Source: Hymenobacter swuensis DY53 (GTDB lineage Bacteria > Bacteroidota > Bacteroidia > Cytophagales > Hymenobacteraceae). Taken from it: a DNA stretch of 64,000 bases. Location: assembly GCF_000576555.1 (NCBI RefSeq), contig NZ_CP007145.1, positions 1,178,001 through 1,242,000 on the forward strand, written 5' to 3'. The translations under genes were made by a program, and so were the position numbers. Below are positions 16,234-24,547 of the stretch, one piece after another. The number at the start of each line of letters is the position of its first letter. Position 1 is the first letter of the stretch. The notes below the pieces were generated by a model, which did no database searches, was not told the origin of the DNA, and was given only the letters and a program-made list of their open reading frames with translations.

Positions 16234-18222
16234 GTGCCGCCTGCCTGCAAGCTTTCCGTCGTCATCGTCAACTACAACGTGTGCTACTTTCTGGAGCAGG
16301 CGCTGCTGTCGGTGCGGCGGGCGGTGGAGAAGCTGGGCGAGCCGGTGGAAGTGTTCGTGGTAGATAACAATTCTGTGGACGGCTCGGTGGCCATGGTAAA
16401 AGCCCGATTCCCGGAGGTTATCCTACTTGCCAACAAGGATAATCCGGGCTTCAGTAAGGCCAACAACCAGGCCCTGCGGCGCGCTACCGGGGAGTACCAG
16501 TTGCTGCTCAACCCCGATACAGTGGTGGAAGAGGATACTTTCCGACTGTGTTGCGGCTTCATGGACCAGCACCCGCGCTGCGGTGGGCTGGGCGTAAAAA
16601 TGCTGGACGGTCAGGGCCAGTTCCTGCCCGAAAGCAAGCGGGGCCTTCCTACACCCTGGGTAGCGTTTTACAAGATTTTCGGGCTGGCCCGGCTGTTTCC
16701 GAAGTCGCGGCGGTTTGGTCGCTACCACCTGGGCTTTCTGAGCCCCGAGCAAACGCACGAAGTGCAGGTACTCAGTGGTGCGTTCATGCTCATGCGCAAA
16801 ACCGCTCTGGACCAGGTAGGGCTGCTGGACGAAGATTATTTCATGTACGGGGAGGATATTGACCTCTCGTACCGGCTTACGCAGGGCGGCTGGCAGAACT
16901 ACTATTTCGCCGATACCCGCATCATTCATTATAAGGGTGAAAGTACCAAGCGCACGAGCGTAAACTATGTGTTCGTGTTTTACCGGGCCATGGTGATTTT
17001 TGCCCGCAAGCACTTTGCGCCGGGGCGAGCGGGTACGTTCAGTCTGCTGATTAATCTGGCTATCTGGCTGCGGGCTGGGGCGGCCGTGGTGCAGCGGGCC
17101 ATTACGCAGGCTGCGCCGGTGCTACTGGATGCCGGCCTGATGTATGCCGGCATGTACTTTCTGAAAAACTACTGGGAAGACAACCATAAGTACGTACCCA
17201 CGGCATACCCGCCGCAGTTTATGCTGGTAGCCGTGCCCGCCTACATTGCGGTGTGGTTGCTGGCAGCCTTTTTCAGCGGCGCTTACGACAAGCCTTTTCG
17301 GGCCAGCCGGCTGGTGCGCGGCATCTTTCTGGGTACCGTACTGATTTCGGCATCGAGCAACTTCCTGGACGCCTGGCGCTTTTCCAAGGCCCTGATTGTG
17401 CTGGGAGGGGTGTGGGCTGTGGCGGCCCTGGTACTGCGGCGAATGGCCGGTAATTTTCTGCGCTACCGTACGCTTGGTCTGGCCGAGCAGCAGCAAAAAA
17501 ACGTGGGTATTGTGGGCTCGTGGGAGGAAAGCCGCCGGGTGCGCCACCTGCTGGAGCAGGCCGCTGTGCCGGCCCGCGTTATCGGGTACGTGGAGCCGGA
17601 TGCCACCACGCAGCCGGCCGGGGCCGCCCCCGAGGATTTGCTGGGCGAAGTGCGTCAGCTGGATGATATTATCCGCATTTATGGCCTTAACGAGTTAGTA
17701 TTTTGTGGCCGAGACCTGCCCGCCAGCCAGATCATCGGGCTGATGGTAGGCCTCACGTACAATCCGCCGATAGCCTACAAAATCCTGCCGCAGGACAGTG
17801 AGTACATCATCGGCAGCTCGGGCAAAGACTCGCCCGGCGACTATTACGCCCTTGATATTACCTTGAACCTGTACCGGCCCCAGCAGGTGCGCAACAAGCG
17901 CCTGCTGGATGTCCTGACGGCGTTGGGGTTGCTGGTGCTCAGCCCGCTGGTACTGGGGGCACAGCGGCACAAAGGGGGGTTCCTGCGTAACTGTTTGCGG
18001 GTGCTCAGTGGCTCCGGCACCTGGGTGGGCCTGCGCTACGCTGCCGCGCCGCGCCGCCAAGCCCGCGCCGTCCTGTCGCCGGCCGATGCTGTGCATGCCG
18101 CTACGCCCCTCACCGAGGCTACCCGCCGCCGGCTGGAACTGCTCTACGCCAAAGATTACGAGCCTTCTACCGATTTGCGGCTGTTGTGGCAGTGCTTCCG
18201 GGAACTGGGCCGGGAAGAATAG
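16234..18222 (+). CDS. family 2 glycosyltransferase fused to a membrane and degenerate sugar-transferase module
   Basis: This is a 662-residue fusion. Residues 1-240 form a GT2 domain of rhamnosyltransferase type (LSVVIVNYNV, VVDNNSVDGS, LLLNPDTVVEED, SGAFMLMRKTALDQVGLLDE, YGEDIDLSYRL). Residues 260-410 hold several membrane helices. Residues 425-545 resemble the CoA_binding_3-like region of WbaP-type phosphoglycosyl transferases (NVGIVGSWEESRRVRHLLEQ, ELVFCGRDLPASQII). After NKRLLDVLTALGLLVLSPLV the catalytic sugar-transferase core is missing, but a tail like its C-terminus remains (YAKDYEPSTDLRLLWQCFRE). The start is GTG, needed to include the first beta-strand. It likely adds a sugar to a lipid-linked cell-surface glycan. 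Confidence 0.85.
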   Translation: MPPACKLSVVIVNYNVCYFLEQALLSVRRAVEKLGEPVEVFVVDNNSVDGSVAMVKARFPEVILLANKDNPGFSKANNQALRRATGEYQLLLNPDTVVEEDTFRLCCGFMDQHPRCGGLGVKMLDGQGQFLPESKRGLPTPWVAFYKIFGLARLFPKSRRFGRYHLGFLSPEQTHEVQVLSGAFMLMRKTALDQVGLLDEDYFMYGEDIDLSYRLTQGGWQNYYFADTRIIHYKGESTKRTSVNYVFVFYRAMVIFARKHFAPGRAGTFSLLINLAIWLRAGAAVVQRAITQAAPVLLDAGLMYAGMYFLKNYWEDNHKYVPTAYPPQFMLVAVPAYIAVWLLAAFFSGAYDKPFRASRLVRGIFLGTVLISASSNFLDAWRFSKALIVLGGVWAVAALVLRRMAGNFLRYRTLGLAEQQQKNVGIVGSWEESRRVRHLLEQAAVPARVIGYVEPDATTQPAGAAPEDLLGEVRQLDDIIRIYGLNELVFCGRDLPASQIIGLMVGLTYNPPIAYKILPQDSEYIIGSSGKDSPGDYYALDITLNLYRPQQVRNKRLLDVLTALGLLVLSPLVLGAQRHKGGFLRNCLRVLSGSGTWVGLRYAAAPRRQARAVLSPADAVHAATPLTEATRRRLELLYAKDYEPSTDLRLLWQCFRELGREE

Positions 18223-18311
18223 TAAGTTTGACATTCTGTGGGCGCGGCCTGAATGCCAAACTCAGTACGTCACCAACTTACCACCAGTGGGCGGCACTGC
18301 GTACATTCCAC

Positions 18312-18319
18312 TACTTTTG
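18312..18319 (+). promoter_or_regulatory. TAnnTTTG promoter box for the aminotransferase at 18357
   Basis: The plus strand reads TACTTTTG, ending 37 nt before the ATG. No convincing -33 TTG is seen. Confidence 0.5.
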
Positions 18320-18356
18320 TCTTCCCACTCATAGTACCCCCTAAAGCCTTCTTCGC

Positions 18357-19580
18357 ATGCCTGCTGACGCTACTACTTTCGCGCCCCTTGTTCTTTCTGA
18401 CCGCATTAATGCCATGCAGGAGTCGCAGACCATTGCCATGGCCAAAAAAGCCCGGGCTTTAGCGGCGGAAGGGGTGGACGTAATCAGCCTGAGCTTTGGG
18501 GAACCGGATTTTCAGACGCCGCAATACATCAAGGATGCCGCCAAAAAAGCCCTTGATGAAGGCTACACGTTTTACACGCCTGTCCCCGGCTATCCGGAGT
18601 TGCGGCAGGCCATCTGCGACAAATTTGAGCGGGATAACCAGCTCAGCTACGCCCCCGAAAATATTGTAGTAAGCACCGGAGCCAAGCAGGCGTTGGCCAA
18701 TGCTGTGCTGAGTCTGGTGAACCCCGGCGACGAAGTAATTGTGTTTGCGCCCTATTGGGTAAGCTACGAGGAGATGGTAAAGCTGGCCGAAGGCACTACC
18801 ATCACGCTCATGGGGACGCTGGAAAACGACTTCAAGGTAACGGCCCAGGAACTGGAAGCCGCCATTACGCCCCGCACCAGACTCATCATGTACTCCTCGC
18901 CCTGCAACCCTACCGGCTCGGTATTCAGCCGCGCGGAGCTGGGGGCTATTGCGGAAGTAGTAGCCCGCCACCCGCAGGTGCATGTGCTGGCCGACGAGAT
19001 TTACGAGTATATCAACTTTGTAGGCGAGCACGCCAGTCTAGCCCAGTTTGCAGCCGTTAAGGACCGGGTAATTACCGTTAATGGCTTCTCGAAGGGCTAT
19101 GCCATGACGGGCTGGCGGGTGGGCTACCTCGCGGCCCGTAAGGAAATTGCTGCCGCCTGTGAGAAAATGCAGAGCCAGATAACCTCTGCCACCTGCTCCA
19201 TTGCTCAGCGGGCTGCCCTGGCCGCTCTGCAGGGCGGGCGTAGTTCTGCCGATGAAATGGTGGCCGCCTACCGTCGGCGGCGGGATTTGGTGCTGGAGTT
19301 AGTGAAAGATATTCCTGGCTTCCGGACGCCTACCCCCAGCGGGGCGTTCTACATTTTTCCGGACGTAACCGGGTATTTTGGTAAGGCCACGCCTACCGGT
19401 GAAGTCATCAGCAGTGCGGCCGACCTGGCGTTGTTTATGCTGAACGATGCCCACGTAGCCGCCGTGGATGGCGGGGCTTTCGGGGCGCCCAACTGCATCC
19501 GTTTCAGCACCGCCGCCGCCGATGAAAAGCTGCGTGAAGCCTTTATCCGCATCAAAAACAGCCTGACCAAGCTGCAGTAA
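18357..19580 (+). CDS. pyridoxal-phosphate aminotransferase, aspartate aminotransferase type (class I)
   Basis: This 407-residue fold-type I enzyme has the family landmarks: SLSFGEPDFQTPQYIKDAAK, YTPVPGYPELRQAI, APYWVSYEEM, SSPCNPTGSVFS (the Asn that binds PLP), ADEIYEYINF (the Asp that binds the ring nitrogen), NGFSKGYAMTGWRVGYLA (the Schiff-base Lys and phosphate-binding Arg), and a C-terminal substrate Arg in NCIRFSTA. It probably transfers amino groups between aspartate or glutamate and 2-oxo acids, and in this subgroup may also act on prephenate. The ATG at 18357 follows a promoter box. Confidence 0.92.
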   Translation: MPADATTFAPLVLSDRINAMQESQTIAMAKKARALAAEGVDVISLSFGEPDFQTPQYIKDAAKKALDEGYTFYTPVPGYPELRQAICDKFERDNQLSYAPENIVVSTGAKQALANAVLSLVNPGDEVIVFAPYWVSYEEMVKLAEGTTITLMGTLENDFKVTAQELEAAITPRTRLIMYSSPCNPTGSVFSRAELGAIAEVVARHPQVHVLADEIYEYINFVGEHASLAQFAAVKDRVITVNGFSKGYAMTGWRVGYLAARKEIAAACEKMQSQITSATCSIAQRAALAALQGGRSSADEMVAAYRRRRDLVLELVKDIPGFRTPTPSGAFYIFPDVTGYFGKATPTGEVISSAADLALFMLNDAHVAAVDGGAFGAPNCIRFSTAAADEKLREAFIRIKNSLTKLQ

Positions 19581-19590
19581 GGCTATACAG

Positions 19591-19642
19591 ACCGTCATTC
19601 CTTGGATACTGGCTTGATGCGCCACCTGCTCGGAATGACGGT
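19591..19642. repeat. short dispersed palindromic repeat
   Basis: The 11-bp arms ACCGTCATTCC and GGAATGACGGT enclose a core with GGCTTGATGCGCCAC. Nearly the same core recurs at 30715-30753 and 60971-60990, so this is a dispersed element. Confidence 0.7.
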
Positions 19643-19699
19643 CCATGAAGAACTGGTTGAGCTAATCTGCCCGGTCGGCCTTAATTTCCCCCGGCAGGT

Positions 19700-19707
19700 T
19701 ACCTTTG
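19700..19707 (+). promoter_or_regulatory. TAnnTTTG promoter box of rfaE1
   Basis: The plus strand reads TACCTTTG, 26 nt upstream of the ATG at 19734. This also supports that start over a longer in-frame reading. Confidence 0.55.
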
Positions 19708-19733
19708 CGGCCTCTTATCCTGAATCTGCTGTA

Positions 19734-20753
19734 ATGCCCGCTGCCGTTCCTGCTTCGTTGCCCGAGTTGTTTGCCGCTTTCAACCACCTCACCGTGCTTA
19801 TTGTGGGGGATGTGATGATGGATGCGTACGTATGGGGCAAAGCGGCCCGCCTTTCACCCGAAGCTCCGGTACCGGTAGTAACGGTGAGTCGGCAGGAACA
19901 GCGCCTGGGCGGGGCCGCCAACGTGGCCCTGAATGTGCAGGCCCTGGGCGCCACGCCTCTGCTGTGCGCGGTGATAGGGGAGGACCAAGGCGGCGACCAG
20001 CTGCTGGAGGTGTTGCAGGCCAGCGGGCTTTCCGCCGAAGGTATCGTGCGTTCCTCGTACCGGCCTACTACCGTGAAGCAGCGGATTCTGGCGCATGGCC
20101 AGCAGCTACTGCGCATTGATTCGGAAGTGGAAACCACCCTTAATGCCACCGAAAATACCAACCTCACGGCCCGCTTCGAGCAGTTGCTCGGCCGGGCCGA
20201 TGTGGTCATTTTTGAGGATTACGACAAGGGCGTGCTGCAGGAAAGCAGTATTCAGCACTTCATTGGGCTGGCGCGGCAGCGAGGTGTACCCACCGTAGTT
20301 GACCCCAAGAAAAAAAACTTTCTGGCCTACCAATACTGCACGCTGTTCAAGCCTAATCTGAAAGAGCTGCGCGAAGGATTGAAGCTGGAATTCGGCGACT
20401 CTGAGGCTGACCGTCCGCATTTTGAAGCGGCCGTAGCCCGGCTGCGCGAAGTGCTGACCCCCGAAATTGTGCTGGTGACTCTCTCGGAGCGGGGCGTGTT
20501 TGTGGAAAACGACCAGCTTACCCGTACCTATATTCCCGCTCACCTGCGTACCATTTCTGATGTATCGGGGGCCGGCGACACGGTTATCAGTATTGCTGCG
20601 CTGTGCGTGGCGCTGGGGTTATCGGCTCCGGCTACGGCGGCCCTGGCCAACCTGGGTGGCGGTCTGGTTTGTGAGCAGATAGGCGTAGTACCTATTGAGA
20701 AAAGCCTGCTGCTGAAAGAAGCCGAGCGGGTTGGGTTATTGCCCGTGGCGTAG
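19734..20753 (+). CDS. rfaE1: D-glycero-beta-D-manno-heptose-7-phosphate kinase (PfkB family)
   Basis: This 339-residue ribokinase-like sugar kinase has the features of the kinase half of HldE. They are VLIVGDVMMDAYVWGKAARLSPEAPVP at the N-terminus, GGAANVALNVQALGA, VKQRILAHGQQLLRIDSE, FEDYDKGVL, VVDPKKKNF, LFKPNLKEL and the catalytic-base motif ISDVSGAGDTVISIAAL. It phosphorylates heptose-7-phosphate at O1 for ADP-heptose and lipopolysaccharide core synthesis. The adenylyltransferase half is not fused here and must be encoded elsewhere. A perfect hairpin terminator follows the stop. Confidence 0.9.
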   Translation: MPAAVPASLPELFAAFNHLTVLIVGDVMMDAYVWGKAARLSPEAPVPVVTVSRQEQRLGGAANVALNVQALGATPLLCAVIGEDQGGDQLLEVLQASGLSAEGIVRSSYRPTTVKQRILAHGQQLLRIDSEVETTLNATENTNLTARFEQLLGRADVVIFEDYDKGVLQESSIQHFIGLARQRGVPTVVDPKKKNFLAYQYCTLFKPNLKELREGLKLEFGDSEADRPHFEAAVARLREVLTPEIVLVTLSERGVFVENDQLTRTYIPAHLRTISDVSGAGDTVISIAALCVALGLSAPATAALANLGGGLVCEQIGVVPIEKSLLLKEAERVGLLPVA

Positions 20754-20773
20754 TGTCTGAGAAATACGAAAAA

Positions 20774-20810
20774 GAAAAAGGCCCTGCCGGGTTACGGCAG
20801 GGCCTTTTTC
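20774..20810. terminator. bidirectional rho-independent terminator between rfaE1 and hemE
   Basis: Perfect 16-bp arms (GAAAAAGGCCCTGCCG and complement) flank a 5-nt loop, with A/T tracts on each side and convergent genes on both sides. Confidence 0.93.
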
Positions 20811-20817
20811 ATACAAT

Positions 20818-21855
20818 CTAAGCTCTAAGCGTAGCACTGTACTCCTTCACCGTCTCAATGAACACCTTCACGTTGTCGGGATTGGTATCGGGGTATACAC
20901 CGTGTCCGAGGTTGGCAATGTGCCGATACGGGCCGAACTGGTCGAGCATCGCGATGGTAGCGGCGCGTACCTGCTCGGGCGTGCCGTAGAGGGCGCAGGG
21001 GTCAAGGTTGCCCTGCAGGGTTTTGTCGCCTACCAATGGGCGTACGGCGCGCGGGTCCTGGTTCCAGTCGAGGCCGATGGTGCGGCAGGGCAGCTGGGCA
21101 AATTCCTCCACCGCCCAGAAGGCGCCTTTGGCAAACACCGTAACGGGAATATCAGCCGGCATGGCGCGGCAGATTTCGGCAATGTAGCGGCTGCTGAACT
21201 CCTGGTAATGCGCGGGGGGCAAAATCCCGGCCCAGGAGTCGAATACCTGCACAATGTTCGCCCCGGCTTCTACCTGCGCCTTTAGGTAGGCAATGGTCGT
21301 GGCCGTGATTTTGCGGAGCAACTCGTGGGCCAGTTCGGGCTCAGCGTACAGCATGCGGCGGGCCTTGCTGAAGGTTTTGGAGCCGTGGCCCTCTACCATG
21401 TACGCCAGAATCGTCCAGGGTGCGCCGGCAAACCCGATGAGCGGCACTCGGCCGTTGAGGGCGCGCTTGGTTACCCGGATTGCTTCCAACACGTAGCCCA
21501 GATGCTCCTCAGGGTCGGCCACGCGCATGCGGGCTACGTCCTGCGCGGTTTTAATGGTTTCAGGGAACAGCGGGCCGCGGGCTTCTACCATCTCGTAGGT
21601 GAGGCCCATCGCCTCGGGAACCACCAAGATATCAGAAAAGATGATGGCCGCGTCCACGTCCAGCGCGTCAATGGGCTGAATGGTGACTTCGGCGGCGAGG
21701 TCGGGGGTTTCTACCAGCTCTTTGAAGCCGCTGAGGCGGGCGCGCAGGGCGCGGTATTCGGGCAGAATGCGGCCGGCCTGGCGCATGAGCCACACGGGGG
21801 TGCGCTCGGTTTCTTCGCCACGGGCGGCACGGAGGAGGAGGTCGTTCTTCAGCAT
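20818..21855 (-). CDS. hemE: uroporphyrinogen decarboxylase
   Basis: This 345-residue enzyme removes four carboxyl groups from uroporphyrinogen III to give coproporphyrinogen III in haem synthesis. The signatures are [21 protein letters not shown] (substrate-binding Arg), [42 protein letters not shown] and GLDWNQDPR, followed by [17 protein letters not shown]. The ATG at 21855 begins [22 protein letters not shown], the normal N-terminus, and lies 8 nt from a TAnnTTTG box. The longer in-frame reading would cross the promoter and a palindrome. Confidence 0.97.
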   Translation of the reverse strand: MLKNDLLLRAARGEETERTPVWLMRQAGRILPEYRALRARLSGFKELVETPDLAAEVTIQPIDALDVDAAIIFSDILVVPEAMGLTYEMVEARGPLFPETIKTAQDVARMRVADPEEHLGYVLEAIRVTKRALNGRVPLIGFAGAPWTILAYMVEGHGSKTFSKARRMLYAEPELAHELLRKITATTIAYLKAQVEAGANIVQVFDSWAGILPPAHYQEFSSRYIAEICRAMPADIPVTVFAKGAFWAVEEFAQLPCRTIGLDWNQDPRAVRPLVGDKTLQGNLDPCALYGTPEQVRAATIAMLDQFGPYRHIANLGHGVYPDTNPDNVKVFIETVKEYSATLRA

Positions 21856-21863
21856 AGGAGGCG

Positions 21864-21871
21864 CAAAGGTA
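21864..21871 (-). promoter_or_regulatory. TAnnTTTG box of hemE
   Basis: The minus strand reads TACCTTTG, ending 8 nt before the ATG. The large inverted repeat at 21881-21975 begins 9 nt upstream and covers the expected -33 region. Confidence 0.6.
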
Positions 21872-21880
21872 CGAATGGTG

Positions 21881-21975
21881 AAATTGTGAGGTGGTGAAAT
21901 GGTGAGTTTGATGTTCTGACTGCGCAAATGGCGCCAGCCGAACGTCAAACTCACCATTTCACCACCTCACAATTT
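21881..21975. terminator. 36-bp inverted repeat between the marC-like gene and hemE
   Basis: The arms 21881-21916 and 21940-21975 are complementary over 36 bp with one G-U pair, around a 23-nt loop. The arm contains a tandem GGTGAAAT(t/g)GTGAG repeat. It starts 5 nt past the marC stop, so it can end that transcript. It also overlaps the hemE promoter upstream region and may couple the two (inference). Confidence 0.65.
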
Positions 21976-21980
21976 TACCT

Positions 21981-22607
21981 CTACCGGCTCAAACCCGGAA
22001 ACAGCGCCACAATAGCCGTAGCCAGAAAATTCACCCCAATGGCCAGCGTCAGGAAACCCATGATGCGGGCCAGGGCCGCCATACCAGGCCGCCCCAGAAA
22101 CCGCGTCAGGCGCAAGGACGACATTAGGATAATGTAGGCCGCCAGCGCCACAAGGCAGAACCCCAGCACAATCAGGCCCATATCCGGTACGCTCAGTTTC
22201 CCGGTAAACAGGCCGATGCATACGGCCATGGAGCCTGGCCCCGAGAGCATGGGCATGGCTAGGGGGGTAAAGCTGATATCGTTTTTGTGCATACTCTCCT
22301 CCAGCGTGGCTTCCGATACCTTAGCCCGGTTGCCCCCCGGCGTCAGCAGATCAAAGGCGGAGCGCATGAGCAGAATGCCGCCCGCAATGCGCAGATGGTG
22401 AATATTGATGCCGAAGAAGTTGAGCACGTACTGCCCCGCGAAGAACGAAACCGTGAGTACCCCCACCATGTACAGGCACGCCTTCAGGCCAATATTGGCG
22501 CGCTCAGCGGGGGTGTCCTCCTCCGTAAGCGTCAGGAATACCGGCATGGCCCCGAAGGGGTTGACCACGGAAAACAAGGTGGTGAAAGTGGCAAGCAGAA
22601 TTTCCAT
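21981..22607 (-). CDS. MarC-family integral membrane protein
   Basis: This 208-residue protein has about six membrane helices and the MarC/UPF0056 landmarks: FTTLFSVVNPFGAMPVFLTLT at the N-terminus, RIAGGILLMRSAFDLL, and the second repeat SFTPLAMPMLSGPGSMAVCIGL. The family is a two-fold inverted-repeat transporter-like fold. Early links to multiple antibiotic resistance were not upheld, and the function remains unknown. The ATG at 22607 begins MEILLATFTTLFS, the family's usual start. The longer in-frame reading adds 17 unconserved residues. Confidence 0.9.
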   Translation of the reverse strand: MEILLATFTTLFSVVNPFGAMPVFLTLTEEDTPAERANIGLKACLYMVGVLTVSFFAGQYVLNFFGINIHHLRIAGGILLMRSAFDLLTPGGNRAKVSEATLEESMHKNDISFTPLAMPMLSGPGSMAVCIGLFTGKLSVPDMGLIVLGFCLVALAAYIILMSSLRLTRFLGRPGMAALARIMGFLTLAIGVNFLATAIVALFPGLSR

Positions 22608-22760
22608 CGGCGGGGCAGTAGGGCGCAGGTAAAGGTACGAGCCTTTGAGAATCAGCAAGCAGGGAAAATGCTATGTTAGCACCTCAACCATGCCCGGAGT
22701 GGTGCGTAGAAGCTACTCCCGGCCGGATACTACCCGGTTTCTCCCCCTCCTGTACCAGTT

Positions 22761-23312
22761 ATGACCACCGCTGCTCCCGCGCCCAACTCCGAAACCGTAC
22801 CCACCGACACGCCCCTGGTTGGCATTATCATGGGCTCCCAGTCCGATCTGAAGATTATGACGGCGGCGGCCGAGCTGTTGCGGCAATTCGGTGTGCCCTT
22901 TGAGCTCACGCTGGTGTCGGCTCACCGCACCCCGCATCGGCTGGTGGAGTACGCAGAAAACGCCCGCAAGCGCGGCCTGCGCGTGCTCATTGCCGGCGGG
23001 GGTGGGGCGGCTCACCTGCCCGGTATGGTAGCTTCTTTCACCACCCTGCCCGTTATTGGGGTGCCCATCAACTCCGCCACATCCATTCATGGCCTCGATT
23101 CGATTCTGTCGATGCTGCAAATGCCGGCGGGCGTACCGGTAGCCACCGTGGCGCTGGACGGGGCCGCCAATGCCGCTGTGCTGGCTACCCAAATACTGGC
23201 CCTGAACAACGCCCGCCTCCAGGACGCGCTGGAAAAATACCGTACTTCGCTCAAAGACAAAGTAATGCGCACCATTGAGGAACTGCGTAAAGGCGGCCTC
23301 AATGATGATTAA
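22761..23312 (+). CDS. purE: N5-carboxyaminoimidazole ribonucleotide mutase
   Basis: This 183-residue class I PurE interconverts N5-CAIR and CAIR in purine synthesis. GIIMGSQSDLKIMTAAAELL (the Ser/Asp substrate site), VSAHRTPHRLVEYA (the catalytic His), IAGGGGAAHLPGMVASFT and GLDSILSMLQMPAGVPVATV are all in place. The octamer-forming C-terminal helix is present. A variable 17-residue Ala/Pro/Thr head precedes the domain. purK is not nearby. The EEP gene follows 57 nt downstream on the same strand. Confidence 0.97.
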   Translation: MTTAAPAPNSETVPTDTPLVGIIMGSQSDLKIMTAAAELLRQFGVPFELTLVSAHRTPHRLVEYAENARKRGLRVLIAGGGGAAHLPGMVASFTTLPVIGVPINSATSIHGLDSILSMLQMPAGVPVATVALDGAANAAVLATQILALNNARLQDALEKYRTSLKDKVMRTIEELRKGGLNDD

Positions 23313-23369
23313 CGGCCTATTTGCTCATTTCTGCTCTGTCCTCTTTCTCTCCCCGTTTCCTTCCGCCCC

Positions 23370-24539
23370 TTGCCCGACTTCGACTCTCTCCCTCTCTGGC
23401 TCACCCTGTTGCACGGGTTCATGGCACTACTGGCCGTGGCCGCGCTGATTGCCACGCTGCTGCCGCTCCTACGCCAAACGGCGTGGTGGATCCGGGTATT
23501 TGATTTCCCGCGTCTGCAGATTGTGGGCGTTATGCTGGTAGTTATACTGGCGGGTCTGGCATTGGGCTGGGCGCAGCTGCCGGGCTACTACGGTCCCGGG
23601 CTGCTGGTGGCACTGGGCGTGGCTGTCGGGTACCAGTTCTTCCGGATTGTGCCTTACACGCGCCTGGTTGGAAAGCAGGTGGGCGACAGTACGCTGCAGG
23701 ATGGTCAGCGCCACCTGAGCCTGGTGATGATGAACGTGCTGCAGTTCAACAAACAAGGCAAAAAAGCTCTGCAGGTATTGCAGGAAACCGACCCTGATAT
23801 CATTATGGCGGTGGAAACTGACGAGTGGTGGTATCAGCAGCTCAAGCCGCTGGAAGAAACCCATCCTTACACCTGCCACGAACCGCTGGATAACACCTAC
23901 GGTCTGCTGTTCTTCTCGCGGCTGAAGCTGGAAAGCTGCGAAATCAAGTACCTGCTCGATGACGACGTGCCCAGCCTGCACGCCCGCGTGCAGCTGGCCG
24001 ATAACCGTACCTGGGTGCAGGTGTATGGCCTGCACCCCAAGCCGCCAGCACCAGCCGAGTCTAAAACCAGTACCAAGCGTGACGCTGAGCTGTTGCTGGT
24101 GGGCAAAACCATCGATAAGAAGGACGAGCCCACCATCGTGTTCGGGGATATGAACGACGTGGCCTGGTCGCACACTTCGGAGCTGTTCCGGCGCATCAGC
24201 GGCCTCATGGATCCGCGCGTAGGCCGGGGCCTGCTGCCCACTTTTCACGCCGATTACTCGCTGCTACGCTGGCCCCTCGACCACGTATTTGTGTCGGCCG
24301 ATTTCAAAGTGGACGATATGGAGCGCCTGCCCTACGTCGGCTCCGACCACTTTCCCATCTATATTAAGCTCAGCTACGAGCCCCACGACAAAGAAGAACA
24401 GGAGGAAAACTGCGAGCAAGCCGACGCCGACGACCATGAGGAAGCCACCGAGAAGATAAAGGAGGGATTTGAAGAAGAGGACGAGGAAGAAGCCGAAGAA
24501 GCCGCCAATCCCAACGAGAAGAAAGAGCTGACGACCTGA
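23370..24539 (+). CDS. membrane-anchored endonuclease/exonuclease/phosphatase-family protein
   Basis: This 389-residue protein has two or three N-terminal membrane segments (residues 10-35, 48-65, 70-90). A catalytic EEP domain of DNase I fold follows: LVMMNVLQFN, IMAVETDEWW (catalytic Glu), GLHPKPPAP, VFGDMNDVAWS (Asp-x-Asn) and VGSDHFPIYIKLS (Asp-His). The C-terminal 55 residues are highly acidic (runs such as EEEDEEEAEEA). Substrates of the family range from nucleic acids to phosphoinositides, and none can be chosen here. The start is uncertain: TTG at 23370 gives a full first helix, ATG at 23421 shortens it. Confidence 0.8.
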   Translation: MPDFDSLPLWLTLLHGFMALLAVAALIATLLPLLRQTAWWIRVFDFPRLQIVGVMLVVILAGLALGWAQLPGYYGPGLLVALGVAVGYQFFRIVPYTRLVGKQVGDSTLQDGQRHLSLVMMNVLQFNKQGKKALQVLQETDPDIIMAVETDEWWYQQLKPLEETHPYTCHEPLDNTYGLLFFSRLKLESCEIKYLLDDDVPSLHARVQLADNRTWVQVYGLHPKPPAPAESKTSTKRDAELLLVGKTIDKKDEPTIVFGDMNDVAWSHTSELFRRISGLMDPRVGRGLLPTFHADYSLLRWPLDHVFVSADFKVDDMERLPYVGSDHFPIYIKLSYEPHDKEEQEENCEQADADDHEEATEKIKEGFEEEDEEEAEEAANPNEKKELTT

Positions 24540-24547
24540 GTCGATAC

